A stretch of DNA of 38,858 nucleotides from Candidatus Vogelbacteria bacterium. GTDB lineage: Bacteria > Patescibacteriota > Minisyncoccia > Phycocordibacterales > XYD1-FULL-46-19. The DNA lies in contig JACPIA010000008.1 in assembly GCA_016188295.1 (NCBI GenBank), forward strand, positions 1 to 38,858. The letters run 5' to 3'. The translations under genes were made by a program, and so were the position numbers. This document shows positions 6,589 to 12,938 of this stretch, in pieces. Position 1 is the first letter of the stretch; each line of letters opens with the position of its first letter. Under the pieces are notes generated by a model. It made no database searches. It had not been told where the DNA came from and was given only the letters and a program-made list of their open reading frames with translations.

Positions 6589-6660
6589 TTAATCTGGCCA
6601 GGAATTTTCAGAATAATCGTCCTCAACTGTCTCGGGGGTAACATCATCATTTGGTCCCAT
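6589..6660 (-). CDS. Short acidic peptide ORF (23 aa) ahead of the M16 peptidase
   Basis: ATG 6660 to TAA 6589 encodes a very acidic peptide, MGPNDDVTPETVEDDYSEN and a few more residues ending SWPD. Eight of 23 residues are Asp or Glu and two are Thr. The ribosome binding site is poor (AAGAAG). It lies directly after a good promoter and an operator-like palindrome, and before a terminator. It could be a peptide substrate of the downstream peptidase, a leader peptide, or chance. The Thr- and Asp/Glu-rich middle (TPETVEDD) also resembles cores that ATP-grasp ligases act on, but this is inference. Confidence 0.4.
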   Translation of the reverse strand: MGPNDDVTPETVEDDYSENSWPD

Positions 6661-6673
6661 ATCTATCTTCTTG

Positions 6674-6708
6674 ATCTCTAAGATATACCCTATGTATATC
6701 TTAGAGAT
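6674..6708. promoter_or_regulatory. Perfect 15-bp inverted repeat, likely operator or leader hairpin
   Basis: ATCTCTAAGATATAC (6674-6688) and GTATATCTTAGAGAT (6694-6708) are perfect inverted repeats around CCTAT. The repeat begins right at the -10 of the minus-strand promoter and covers the predicted transcription start, which suits a repressor site; as RNA it would form a hairpin 14 nt before the acidic peptide ORF. Confidence 0.7.
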
Positions 6709-6737
6709 AGATTACTTTATTTAAGTAAAAATGTCAA
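6709..6737 (-). promoter_or_regulatory. Sigma70-type promoter for the acidic peptide and M16 peptidase
   Basis: On the minus strand TTGACA (6737-6732), a 17-nt spacer, and TAATCT (6714-6709). The -35 is a perfect consensus match. It is followed at once by the 15-bp inverted repeat. Confidence 0.7.
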
Positions 6738-6812
6738 TATTTTCGTACGTAACCCCTCACACCCTCAAATACTCCCCAAAGAAGTTTGATTGATACTTTT
6801 GCTTGAGCGACA

Positions 6813-6903
6813 TGATGACGGGTATGGTAGTAATCGTGCTTTTCATAAGACGCAAATTTGTTGCTCCACCGAAGGGTTGATATTTCACCCTTCGGTGGTT
6901 TTT
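6813..6903 (+). repeat. Direct repeat copy 2 (3' fragment of membrane gene plus terminator)
   Basis: A second copy of 2410-2501 with no upstream part of the gene: only the last 22 codons and the terminator are present, so it cannot be expressed as a protein by itself. Identity is about 97 percent over 91 bp. It marks the right boundary of a 4.4-kb segment. Confidence 0.9.
6866..6903 (+). terminator. Terminator, duplicated copy
   Basis: CCACCGAAGGGT (6866-6877) pairs perfectly with ACCCTTCGGTGG (6887-6898), followed by TTTTT. The pairing is better than in copy 1, which suggests this is the less decayed or the original form. Confidence 0.8.
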
Positions 6904-6917
6904 GTTTTATAGACTAT

Positions 6918-7169
6918 TTATTTTTTATTGTAAAAACTGTAAACTAATTGATTGTAATCTTCCACTATGTCCGATTCAGAAATACTAGTATCACCAGTAA
7001 GATAGCTTTCTATAGCTAAAGTCAATAAATACATATCTGTAATTTTAGGAATATCTATATTGTATTTAGTTTTTACCACACCAAAACACTCTCTAGCTTT
7101 ATTTAAATCTTTTTCTTTAATAAAATTAAAGACTGGTTTTAGAGCAGAAATAATCTCTTCTTGACTCAT
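6918..7169 (-). CDS. Hypothetical protein (83 aa)
   Basis: Small, soluble, mostly helical and acidic-to-neutral protein: 'MSQEEIISALKPVFNFIKEK' then 'LNKARECFGVVKTKY', ending SFYNKK. The helix pattern (LNKARECF...) faintly resembles a TPR-like hairpin. The promoter -10 (TATAAT, 7183-7178) lies 8 nt before the ATG, so the mRNA is probably nearly leaderless. No family recognised. Confidence 0.6.
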   Translation of the reverse strand: MSQEEIISALKPVFNFIKEKDLNKARECFGVVKTKYNIDIPKITDMYLLTLAIESYLTGDTSISESDIVEDYNQLVYSFYNKK

Positions 7170-7177
7170 ATTTAAAT

Positions 7178-7183
7178 ATTATA
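7178..7183 (-). promoter_or_regulatory. -10 box with a near-leaderless start
   Basis: TATAAT on the minus strand, 8 nt before ATG 7169. With normal spacing transcription would begin at or within 1-2 nt of the start codon. Confidence 0.55.
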
Positions 7184-7195
7184 TCATATAATAAT

Positions 7196-7231
7196 AAAGA
7201 GGGAAATGACTTGATAATCATTTCCCTCTTT
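7196..7231 (-). terminator. Terminator of the second small-peptide gene
   Basis: AAAGAGGGAAATGA (7196-7209) and TCATTTCCCTCTTT (7218-7231) form a 14-bp perfect stem with an 8-nt loop, usable in both directions. It ends the minus-strand peptide gene at 7253. Confidence 0.8.
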
Positions 7232-7252
7232 GGAGATAGAGAACAGTTGTTT

Positions 7253-7444
7253 CTACTTACCACTGTCGCCAGATTCCCTTGATTTTGAACCACGCCATCC
7301 CTCGATATGCTCCTTTGTCGAAGGAGACGTCTTGGAAAAGGTGTGCTCATGATTACTTCCACCATCGTAGCGGTCCTGACGATAATTACCATCAGAATCT
7401 TGGCGGGAGTTAAACCCGGAGTTTCCATCCGAAAACCGACTCAT
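7253..7444 (-). CDS. Gly/Ser/Asp-rich small protein (63 aa)
   Basis: The track extends this ORF to 7507, but AGAAAGGAGGTG (7462-7451), 6 nt before ATG 7444, sets the start. The product, beginning MSRFSDGNSGFNSRQDSDGN, is low in hydrophobic residues and rich in Gly, Ser, Asp, Arg and His, with a likely disordered character and no Cys. It has its own promoter and terminator, so it is a one-gene unit, even though it follows the GNAT gene closely. It shares a near-identical 16-nt ribosome binding region with the RiPP precursor-like gene (AGAAAGGAGGTGGTAT). It may be a small abundant peptide or a modified-peptide precursor; no family recognised. Confidence 0.65.
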   Translation of the reverse strand: MSRFSDGNSGFNSRQDSDGNYRQDRYDGGSNHEHTFSKTSPSTKEHIEGWRGSKSRESGDSGK

Positions 7445-7469
7445 CCATACCACCTCCTTTCTAGGAGAA

Positions 7470-7498
7470 ATATTACATGACCTAGTGGAAAAAGTCAA
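7470..7498 (-). promoter_or_regulatory. Promoter of the Gly/Ser-rich small protein
   Basis: On the minus strand TTGACT (7498-7493), 17-nt spacer, TAATAT (7475-7470). It overlaps the stop of the GNAT gene. Confidence 0.65.
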
Positions 7499-8079
7499 CT
7501 TAAACAATCTTCAATATAGCTGCCAAGTTTCTTCAACCACTCAAGTTGGGGACCGATATCCTCCTGAAAAAAGGCCAGCCGAATTAAATCAGATCTCGAT
7601 CCATTATGTAATCGATGTCCTCTAAACCTTCCCTCCTCTTTAAAGCCCGCTTTTAGCATTATCTTCAAAGAGTTCTCGTTGTATGCGTATACTTCTGTAT
7701 ATATCTTATACAAGTCATAGGTGAGGAAAAGATAAGCACCAAACAGCAGAAATGCTTCAACTCCGTATCCATGACTAACATACCGATCGTTAATGTAAGT
7801 AGTCACTGATAGGTAGCCATGAGTTGAATTGTAATTGTAGGAAAAAATTGTTCCCACTGGTAATTTGTCTTTTGTTCTACAAATTATGTACTGCTCATGC
7901 CTGTCTCTTTTGTTGTCCCCGACCAGCTCTTGAGAAAATTCCTCTAAAGACAAAGTGTCCTGCCTATTCGAGCACAGACCTCTAAATGAGTTACTATTTC
8001 GCCATTGCCATAGAAGATTTATATTTTCTTCAGTGGCAGGGGAGAGGAAAACACGTTTGGTGTGCGGATAAAGCATCAC
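7495..8079 (-). CDS. GNAT N-acetyltransferase, RimJ/RimL-like
   Basis: This 194-aa protein has the GNAT fold of the RimJ/RimL type: 'VFLSPATEENINLLWQWRNS' start, the acetyl-CoA loop 'DRYVSHGYGVEA', and the C-terminal 'VYAYNENSLKIMLKAGFKEE'. Such enzymes acetylate N-termini of proteins or small amines. TAGGAGG precedes the start; the first codon is GTG (8079) followed by ATG (8076). The gene stands apart from the small peptide gene behind it, which has its own promoter, but its position among peptide genes makes peptide acetylation a reasonable guess. Confidence 0.85.
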   Translation of the reverse strand: MMLYPHTKRVFLSPATEENINLLWQWRNSNSFRGLCSNRQDTLSLEEFSQELVGDNKRDRHEQYIICRTKDKLPVGTIFSYNYNSTHGYLSVTTYINDRYVSHGYGVEAFLLFGAYLFLTYDLYKIYTEVYAYNENSLKIMLKAGFKEEGRFRGHRLHNGSRSDLIRLAFFQEDIGPQLEWLKKLGSYIEDCLS

Positions 8080-8195
8080 AAAACCTCCTAAGGTGTTTTG
8101 GTTAGTTTAATTTTAAATATCACTCTAAACCATAACTAGCAATATTTATAGTTTATGTCAACCCCAAACTTATTTCTAAAAATCAAAAACTATGT

Positions 8196-8201
8196 TATAA
8201 T
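8196..8201 (+). promoter_or_regulatory. -10 box (extended) for the SET gene
   Basis: TGTTATAAT ends 8 nt before ATG 8210, so the mRNA has almost no leader and there is no Shine-Dalgarno. Confidence 0.6.
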
Positions 8202-8209
8202 CTCAAAAT

Positions 8210-8746
8210 ATGGAAAATGAAAAAAAAATTGAACTGTTCAATCAAAAAAACGTAACCTCAAGAAGATCAGAAAAAGGTTACGGTTTTTCTTATTTTGCAA
8301 AAAAAGATTTCAAACCTGGAGATGTTGTGATGATGGGAATTGGTAAGACAATAGACCATCAAACTTACCATATTTCAGTACAAATTGATGTAAAAAAACA
8401 TTACATTCCTAAAAAATGGACAGGTAAGTATTGGAACCATTCTTGCGACCCTAATACTTACGTAAAAACTAGGTCTGATGGTTTTCCAAATTTAATTGCT
8501 AATAAAAAAATAAATAAAGGCGATGAAATTACTTATTCCTATTGGATGAGTGAGTTATTTTGGATTAAGCAAGCAGATGAAAGCCATGTAAAATGTCGTT
8601 GTGGATCAAAAAAATGCAAACACAAAATCCTATCATTCTCGCAATTATCAGAGATCGACAAAAAAAATGTTAGAAATAGTCACAAATGCTCAAGATATCT
8701 ATTAAAAAGAGGAGTTGATAACTTGACTAGACACCTCAAAATATAG
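8210..8746 (+). CDS. SET-domain protein (putative lysine methyltransferase)
   Basis: The 178-aa protein is a compact SET domain. It shows 'GYGFSYFAKKDFKPGDVVM' (residues 23-41, SET-I start), N76-HSCDPN82 (SAM/pseudoknot motif), 'GDEITYSY' (104-111, catalytic Tyr), and a post-SET like C129-x-C131-x4-C136 cluster that would bind zinc with the SET cysteine. It therefore probably uses S-adenosylmethionine to methylate lysine in a protein. SET proteins are mainly eukaryotic but occur in bacteria by transfer, including in host-associated lineages. All key motifs look intact. It starts divergently from the GNAT gene, leaderless. Substrate unknown. Confidence 0.85.
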   Translation: MENEKKIELFNQKNVTSRRSEKGYGFSYFAKKDFKPGDVVMMGIGKTIDHQTYHISVQIDVKKHYIPKKWTGKYWNHSCDPNTYVKTRSDGFPNLIANKKINKGDEITYSYWMSELFWIKQADESHVKCRCGSKKCKHKILSFSQLSEIDKKNVRNSHKCSRYLLKRGVDNLTRHLKI

Positions 8747-8770
8747 GTCTATAATTAGTTTAATAAGGTC

Positions 8771-9610
8771 ATGAGATCAATCAAATTGAATCCGCAATCC
8801 ATGATAATACTACTAGTGTTGTTATTTATGGTTGTTTGGTGGCTTTTTATAAATTTTTCTGGGTCGGTAGACACTAACAGTAATTTTTTGTATGGAGCAG
8901 CCCTCGGTATTTTACCAATTATAGGCTCCTTCTTTGGATTTCTTAATTCTAACAAGTGGGGTGGGACAAAAAGTTCTATGGGAAAGACCCTTGTTTTTCT
9001 ATCCGCTGGTCTTTTAACTTGGGGTGTTGGTACTGTGGTGTTCGCTTACTACAATATTTTTCTACAAGTCGCTGTTCCTTACCCATCACTAGCTGACTTA
9101 TTTTACATAATAAGTTGGCCACTATGGTCTATAGGTATGATATACTTATCGCGTGCAACAGGTGTTAAATTTCAACTCAGTAATTTAATTGGAAGACTGG
9201 CTCTTTTTGTAATACCAATAATCATCGCAGGAATATCTTATTATTTACTGATAATAGTAGCCCGTGGTGGTCCCCTTGATTTGTCTGGAGGTCTACTTAA
9301 AACTTTTTTTGATTTAGCATATCCTATTGGAGATATAGTGATACTTACTATAGCTTTACTAATTTACGGTCTATCATTCAATTATTTAGGTGGATTCTTT
9401 AAATGGGCTATAGTTGTAATACTATTTGGTTTTGTATTGAATTATTTAGGTGACTTCTCTTTTGTCTATACAGTAACCAAAGAAACTTACTTCGTTGCAA
9501 ATTGGGTAGACTTAGTCTATACATCCGCATTCTTTTGCTTGAGTATAGGGGTTAGCCTTATAGATCCAAATCGTTTCTCATTGGGAACAAATAACCAAAA
9601 TCATGTCTAA
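8771..9610 (+). CDS. Multi-pass membrane protein, probable sensor module
   Basis: The 279-aa protein has about eight hydrophobic helices and no large soluble domain. 'YPSLADLFYIISWPLWSIG' is typical of the 7TM-type input modules found at the N-terminus of histidine kinases and diguanylate cyclases in bacteria and archaea. Here that module is a separate gene. It overlaps the next small gene by 8 nt, and the histidine kinase follows, so the three likely form a split sensor complex in the membrane. TATAAT (8750-8755) lies 15 nt before the ATG. Confidence 0.75.
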   Translation: MRSIKLNPQSMIILLVLLFMVVWWLFINFSGSVDTNSNFLYGAALGILPIIGSFFGFLNSNKWGGTKSSMGKTLVFLSAGLLTWGVGTVVFAYYNIFLQVAVPYPSLADLFYIISWPLWSIGMIYLSRATGVKFQLSNLIGRLALFVIPIIIAGISYYLLIIVARGGPLDLSGGLLKTFFDLAYPIGDIVILTIALLIYGLSFNYLGGFFKWAIVVILFGFVLNYLGDFSFVYTVTKETYFVANWVDLVYTSAFFCLSIGVSLIDPNRFSLGTNNQNHV

Positions 9611-9878
9611 ACTTGATACTATTGCCAATAAGATTATTAAGGAACAAGAGTTAATCATTGGGCCGTTGGCTTGGGAGGAAGCAGGGAAGGTGAGTGGGGT
9701 AAACATTACCAATGGGGTGGTGGAGATTAAAAATGGCGATGAGCGGGAGGTGGTCAATAAACTAGTCGGGCAGTACGAGCACTTATTTGGTCGGGCATCG
9801 CGGGAGGTGTGTCGGGAGGCGGTGACGAGTCTCCTCGCTGATCTCTCTCCGGCCGAGATACCATCTAGTCTCCGCTAA
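9603..9878 (+). CDS. Small soluble protein in a sensor kinase operon
   Basis: The 91-aa product, MSKLDTIANKIIKEQELIIG, then 'LVGQYEHLFGRASREVCREA' and a Pro-rich tail, is helical and without membrane segments. It overlaps the sensor by 8 nt and ends 2 nt before the kinase gene, so it is translated with both. It may link the sensor to the kinase. GC content rises sharply from this gene onward compared with 1-9.6 kb. No family recognised. Confidence 0.7.
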   Translation: MSKLDTIANKIIKEQELIIGPLAWEEAGKVSGVNITNGVVEIKNGDEREVVNKLVGQYEHLFGRASREVCREAVTSLLADLSPAEIPSSLR

Positions 9879-9880
9879 CT

Positions 9881-11239
9881 ATGCCACCGACCAAAGCAGG
9901 GAGTGATCCCGGACAACATCTCCAGGAGGTCAATGAGGAACTCTACAAACGTAACCTTGATTTGGCGGTACGCAATAAGACACTTTCGCTTTTGCGGGAG
10001 TTATACCAGATTAGTATCCTTACTTTAGAACCTAAGGATTTGGCCGCAAAAATCGCTAGCACTGTGCAATTAGCCCTTGATTTAGAAATCATGGGCATTT
10101 TTATTTTTGATGAGGACAAGACTCATTTAGTACCACTTAGTGTCCACGAGTCAGAGAAGGTGATCATGGCCGAAAAAAGTTTAGGGTACTCGCTTAAATC
10201 ACTAATTATCCCCGTGGGTCCCGGTGATTCCTTACTCTCCCAAGTACTGGCCGAGCGGGGTATGCGTCAAGTGTTAAATTTAAAAGAGATTTGGGACGGC
10301 GCCATTGAGTCTAAAATGGCCGAAGGTATTGAGACCCGGGCCAACATTCACTCCTCGCTCGTTTACCCGCTTGGTGCCAGCGAGCGTTTAATGGGTGTGC
10401 TTATTGTAAGCCTCAACCGGACTTTTGAGGAGTTGAGCCAGTTTGAAAAGGAGTCGATTGATAACTTTGTTAATATTATTGCGGTCGCGCTCGACAAAGC
10501 TATTTTGTATCAACAAATCCAAATCGCTAATACCAAACTTAAGGAGCTCGATCGCCAAAAAACGGAGTTTGTCTCCATTGCCGCCCATCAACTCCGCTCG
10601 CCGCTGACGGCCATTAAAGGTTACTCCTCGATGGTACTGGAGGGTTCGTTTGGCGAAATCAACGACAAAGCGCGCGAGGCGATTGACCGCGTCTTCCAGT
10701 CCAGTCAACGGCTGGTTAATGTGATTGAGGACTTTTTAAATGTGACCCGGATTGAACTGGGCACGATGAAGTATGAGTTGACTGATTTTAATATCGCGGA
10801 TGTGGCCAGACGAGTACTAGAAGAGCTTAAACCTAATATTGAAAAACAAGGCTTGAGCGCCATTTTTAAAGCAGACAATGGCGACCACATCGTCCATGGC
10901 GATGTGGGTAAGGTGAGCCAGGTGATCGGTAATGTGATCGACAACGCCATTAAGTACACCTCCCAAGGCTCAATCGAGCTTACTTTAACAAGTACGCCAG
11001 AGTTAGTGACTTTGGCGATTAAAGACACCGGCGACGGTATTGCTAAAGAGAGCTTGCCTAAACTATTTCAAAAGTTTATTCGCGCCGATGATGCCGGTAA
11101 ATTAAATATTAAGGGTACCGGCTTAGGCCTCTACGTAGCCCGGCAAATTATTGAGGGTCACCACGGCCGCATTTGGGCCGAGTCAGAGGGCAAAGGTCAC
11201 GGCTCCACCTTCCTTATTGAGCTAAAAAAGAAGTGGTAA
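9881..11239 (+). CDS. GAF-domain sensor histidine kinase
   Basis: This 452-aa protein has a helical start (10-45, coiled-coil like), a GAF-like domain (about 50-205), and a full kinase core: H-box 'SIAAHQLRSPLTAIKGY' with H236, N-box 'NVIDNAIKYT' (N355), G1 'DTGDG' (382-386), F-box 'KLFQKF' and G2 'GTGLGL' (412-417). It should autophosphorylate on H236. It has no membrane segment and probably relies on the separate membrane protein upstream. No response regulator is coded in the window, so the partner is elsewhere. Confidence 0.95.
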   Translation: MPPTKAGSDPGQHLQEVNEELYKRNLDLAVRNKTLSLLRELYQISILTLEPKDLAAKIASTVQLALDLEIMGIFIFDEDKTHLVPLSVHESEKVIMAEKSLGYSLKSLIIPVGPGDSLLSQVLAERGMRQVLNLKEIWDGAIESKMAEGIETRANIHSSLVYPLGASERLMGVLIVSLNRTFEELSQFEKESIDNFVNIIAVALDKAILYQQIQIANTKLKELDRQKTEFVSIAAHQLRSPLTAIKGYSSMVLEGSFGEINDKAREAIDRVFQSSQRLVNVIEDFLNVTRIELGTMKYELTDFNIADVARRVLEELKPNIEKQGLSAIFKADNGDHIVHGDVGKVSQVIGNVIDNAIKYTSQGSIELTLTSTPELVTLAIKDTGDGIAKESLPKLFQKFIRADDAGKLNIKGTGLGLYVARQIIEGHHGRIWAESEGKGHGSTFLIELKKKW

Positions 11240-11270
11240 AGAATGTGTTATTATCACGTAAACTAATAAA

Positions 11271-11717
11271 ATGACCATCCGAGAATTTAGGGAAAGCGAT
11301 CGAAAGGTAGCGGAAGAAATTTTTGCTTTGTATTGGACTGACCCGGAATTTCTTAAAGAGCTTTCAGATGAGCTAGGGGAGAATGCTAGATTTTTTGTCG
11401 CAGAGGATAGTAACGAGATTGTAGGTATTGTTGGTTTTAAAAAATTACCTGATTATCTAAAACCGTTTGCCCTAACTAATAACCCGGTGGAGTTTTATGT
11501 CATTGCCGCAAAATACAAAAGGAGGGGTATTGGCGAAAAGCTAAAATTAAAACTAATCGAGGAGGTACAAAAAGCTGGTTTTACGGAAATATTGTTATTT
11601 AGCCCCAATACTCACAATGAGTCGTGGAACTTTCATGACAAACTTGGCTTTGAGCGAGTTGGTGAGGTTACTCCACCAGAAGATAATATCAGCCAAGTCT
11701 GGCGGAAGGTTTTATAG
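11271..11717 (+). CDS. GNAT N-acetyltransferase
   Basis: A 148-aa single-domain GNAT: 'MTIREFRESDRKVAEEIF' start, the acetyl-CoA binding loop 'AAKYKRRGIGEKL', and 'NESWNFHDKLGFERVGEV' near the end, all typical. Start is ATG 11271 without a Shine-Dalgarno. It lies between the kinase and the TPR gene on the same strand. Substrate unknown; it is not close to the RimJ/RimL-like GNAT at 7495. Confidence 0.9.
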   Translation: MTIREFRESDRKVAEEIFALYWTDPEFLKELSDELGENARFFVAEDSNEIVGIVGFKKLPDYLKPFALTNNPVEFYVIAAKYKRRGIGEKLKLKLIEEVQKAGFTEILLFSPNTHNESWNFHDKLGFERVGEVTPPEDNISQVWRKVL

Positions 11718-11728
11718 ATAATTAAGTA

Positions 11729-12394
11729 ATGTCAAGTAAACAACAAATAAACGAGATCGTCCGAACAGCAATGTTAAATTATAACTACAAAAAAGCTATT
11801 CAGGACATCGAAAAAATACTTAAAAAACATCCTATATTAAGAGATGAACAAAGGTTGTGTGACTTAGGAATGTTATACGATCATCAGGCGATGGTTGAAA
11901 AAAATGTATTAAAAAGAAAAGAATACGAAAAAACAGCATTTAAATTATATCGTGAAATTTTAACTATTAATCCTGGGTCAATGTATGACTCATATGCCCT
12001 TTGGGGTATTGGCCGTATATGGTTGCACAGAAAAAATAAAAAAGCATTAAAGTATGCTAAGGAGGCGGCTGTATTAACAAAAAAGATGACTGGAAAAGCA
12101 GGGGGAATGTTATTGAATGTAGGATTAGTGTACGACGAACTTGGAAATTACAAACAAGCTGAACGTTGGTATCTAAAAACTATTAAGGAAGATCCTGGCC
12201 AACTTGGGCTATATATCAATCTCACTACCCTATATTTTAAATATCGACGTCTAGATAGGCTTAAAAAAATATTACCGACCCTGAAAAAGTTGTATGAGAA
12301 AGAACCTGATCAATTCAAGCAAACAAAATGGGGCGAATTTATCAATGGTAAAATTAAAGAAATGTACTTAAAGATTAAAATAAAAAGCAAGTAA
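11729..12394 (+). CDS. TPR-repeat protein
   Basis: The 221-aa helical protein contains at least three TPR-like repeats: 'YDSYALWGIGRIWLHRKNKK', 'GMLLNVGLVYDELGNYKQAE' and 'LGLYINLTTLYFKYRRLD'. It is basic and Lys-rich, with no signal peptide, so it probably is a cytoplasmic scaffold. It follows the GNAT gene by 11 nt. AT-rich codon use resembles the accessory region more than the kinase operon. Confidence 0.8.
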   Translation: MSSKQQINEIVRTAMLNYNYKKAIQDIEKILKKHPILRDEQRLCDLGMLYDHQAMVEKNVLKRKEYEKTAFKLYREILTINPGSMYDSYALWGIGRIWLHRKNKKALKYAKEAAVLTKKMTGKAGGMLLNVGLVYDELGNYKQAERWYLKTIKEDPGQLGLYINLTTLYFKYRRLDRLKKILPTLKKLYEKEPDQFKQTKWGEFINGKIKEMYLKIKIKSK

Positions 12395-12399
12395 AAAAT

Positions 12400-12900
12400 G
12401 CCTCACGAACCATCACTAAAATTTTTAAAGAAGATCAGAATGATCGGAAGAATCCGGCTATTGGTAATGATTTTAAAATACTTGAACAAGTTTCTAAGAG
12501 GGATAAAGTAAGACTGAAAGAGGTTGAGGTATTACTTAAAAGCAAACTGATTAAGACAGGGGCTGATTTTTGTAAAGCGGCGATGATTTACCACCATAGC
12601 CCTAGTCACAAAAACAAAGGGGCTTCAAAGGATCACTAAACAGCACTAAAGCTGGCTGAGCAAAGTGTGGCTAAAAATTACACTAAAGCACGTTGGCTCT
12701 TTGCAGCCATTACTGACCGTATTTTAGTTGATCAAAATAAACCCCAAAAATTTGGCACTCAATATACCAAAAAGGACGCTAATAGTCCTTGGGTTTTGCG
12801 TCCAATTAACCCCAAAACCACTGATGCCGAACGCAAAAAATACAATGTCCCAACCCTAAAGCAGATGAAGGGACGGCTCAAAAAGCTTAACGCTAAATAG
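12400..12900 (+). pseudogene. Broken DUF6624 gene
   Basis: One frame runs from about 12400 to the TAG at 12898-12900 and codes a DUF6624 domain interrupted by TAA at 12637-12639. Before it: 'FKEDQNDRKNPAIG', 'RLKEVEVLLKSKL' and 'FCKAAMIYHHS'; after it: 'ARWLFAAITDRILVDQNKP', 'QKFGTQYT' and 'YNVPTLKQMKGRLKKLN'. Those are the DQ.xR start and the DR.l...kpQ.yGTQ end of the family. No ATG/GTG opens the first half, so the true start is also lost, or lies inside the TPR gene. The track shows only the second half (12667-12900). The last part could still be translated from GTG 12667, but a decayed gene is the simpler reading. Confidence 0.7.
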
Positions 12901-12923
12901 TGGCCTAAAATAATCTTTTCCGT

Positions 12924-12929
12924 TACAAT
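12924..12929 (+). promoter_or_regulatory. -10 box (TACAAT) of trpS
   Basis: TACAAT ends 9 nt before the trpS ATG (12939), implying a leader of only a few nucleotides. Confidence 0.55.
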
Positions 12930-12938
12930 AGGAAGATT

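Noticed and set aside
7126-7428. 100-aa minus-strand ORF
   Set aside because: It overlaps both the 63-aa peptide gene and its terminator in another frame and has no ribosome binding site.
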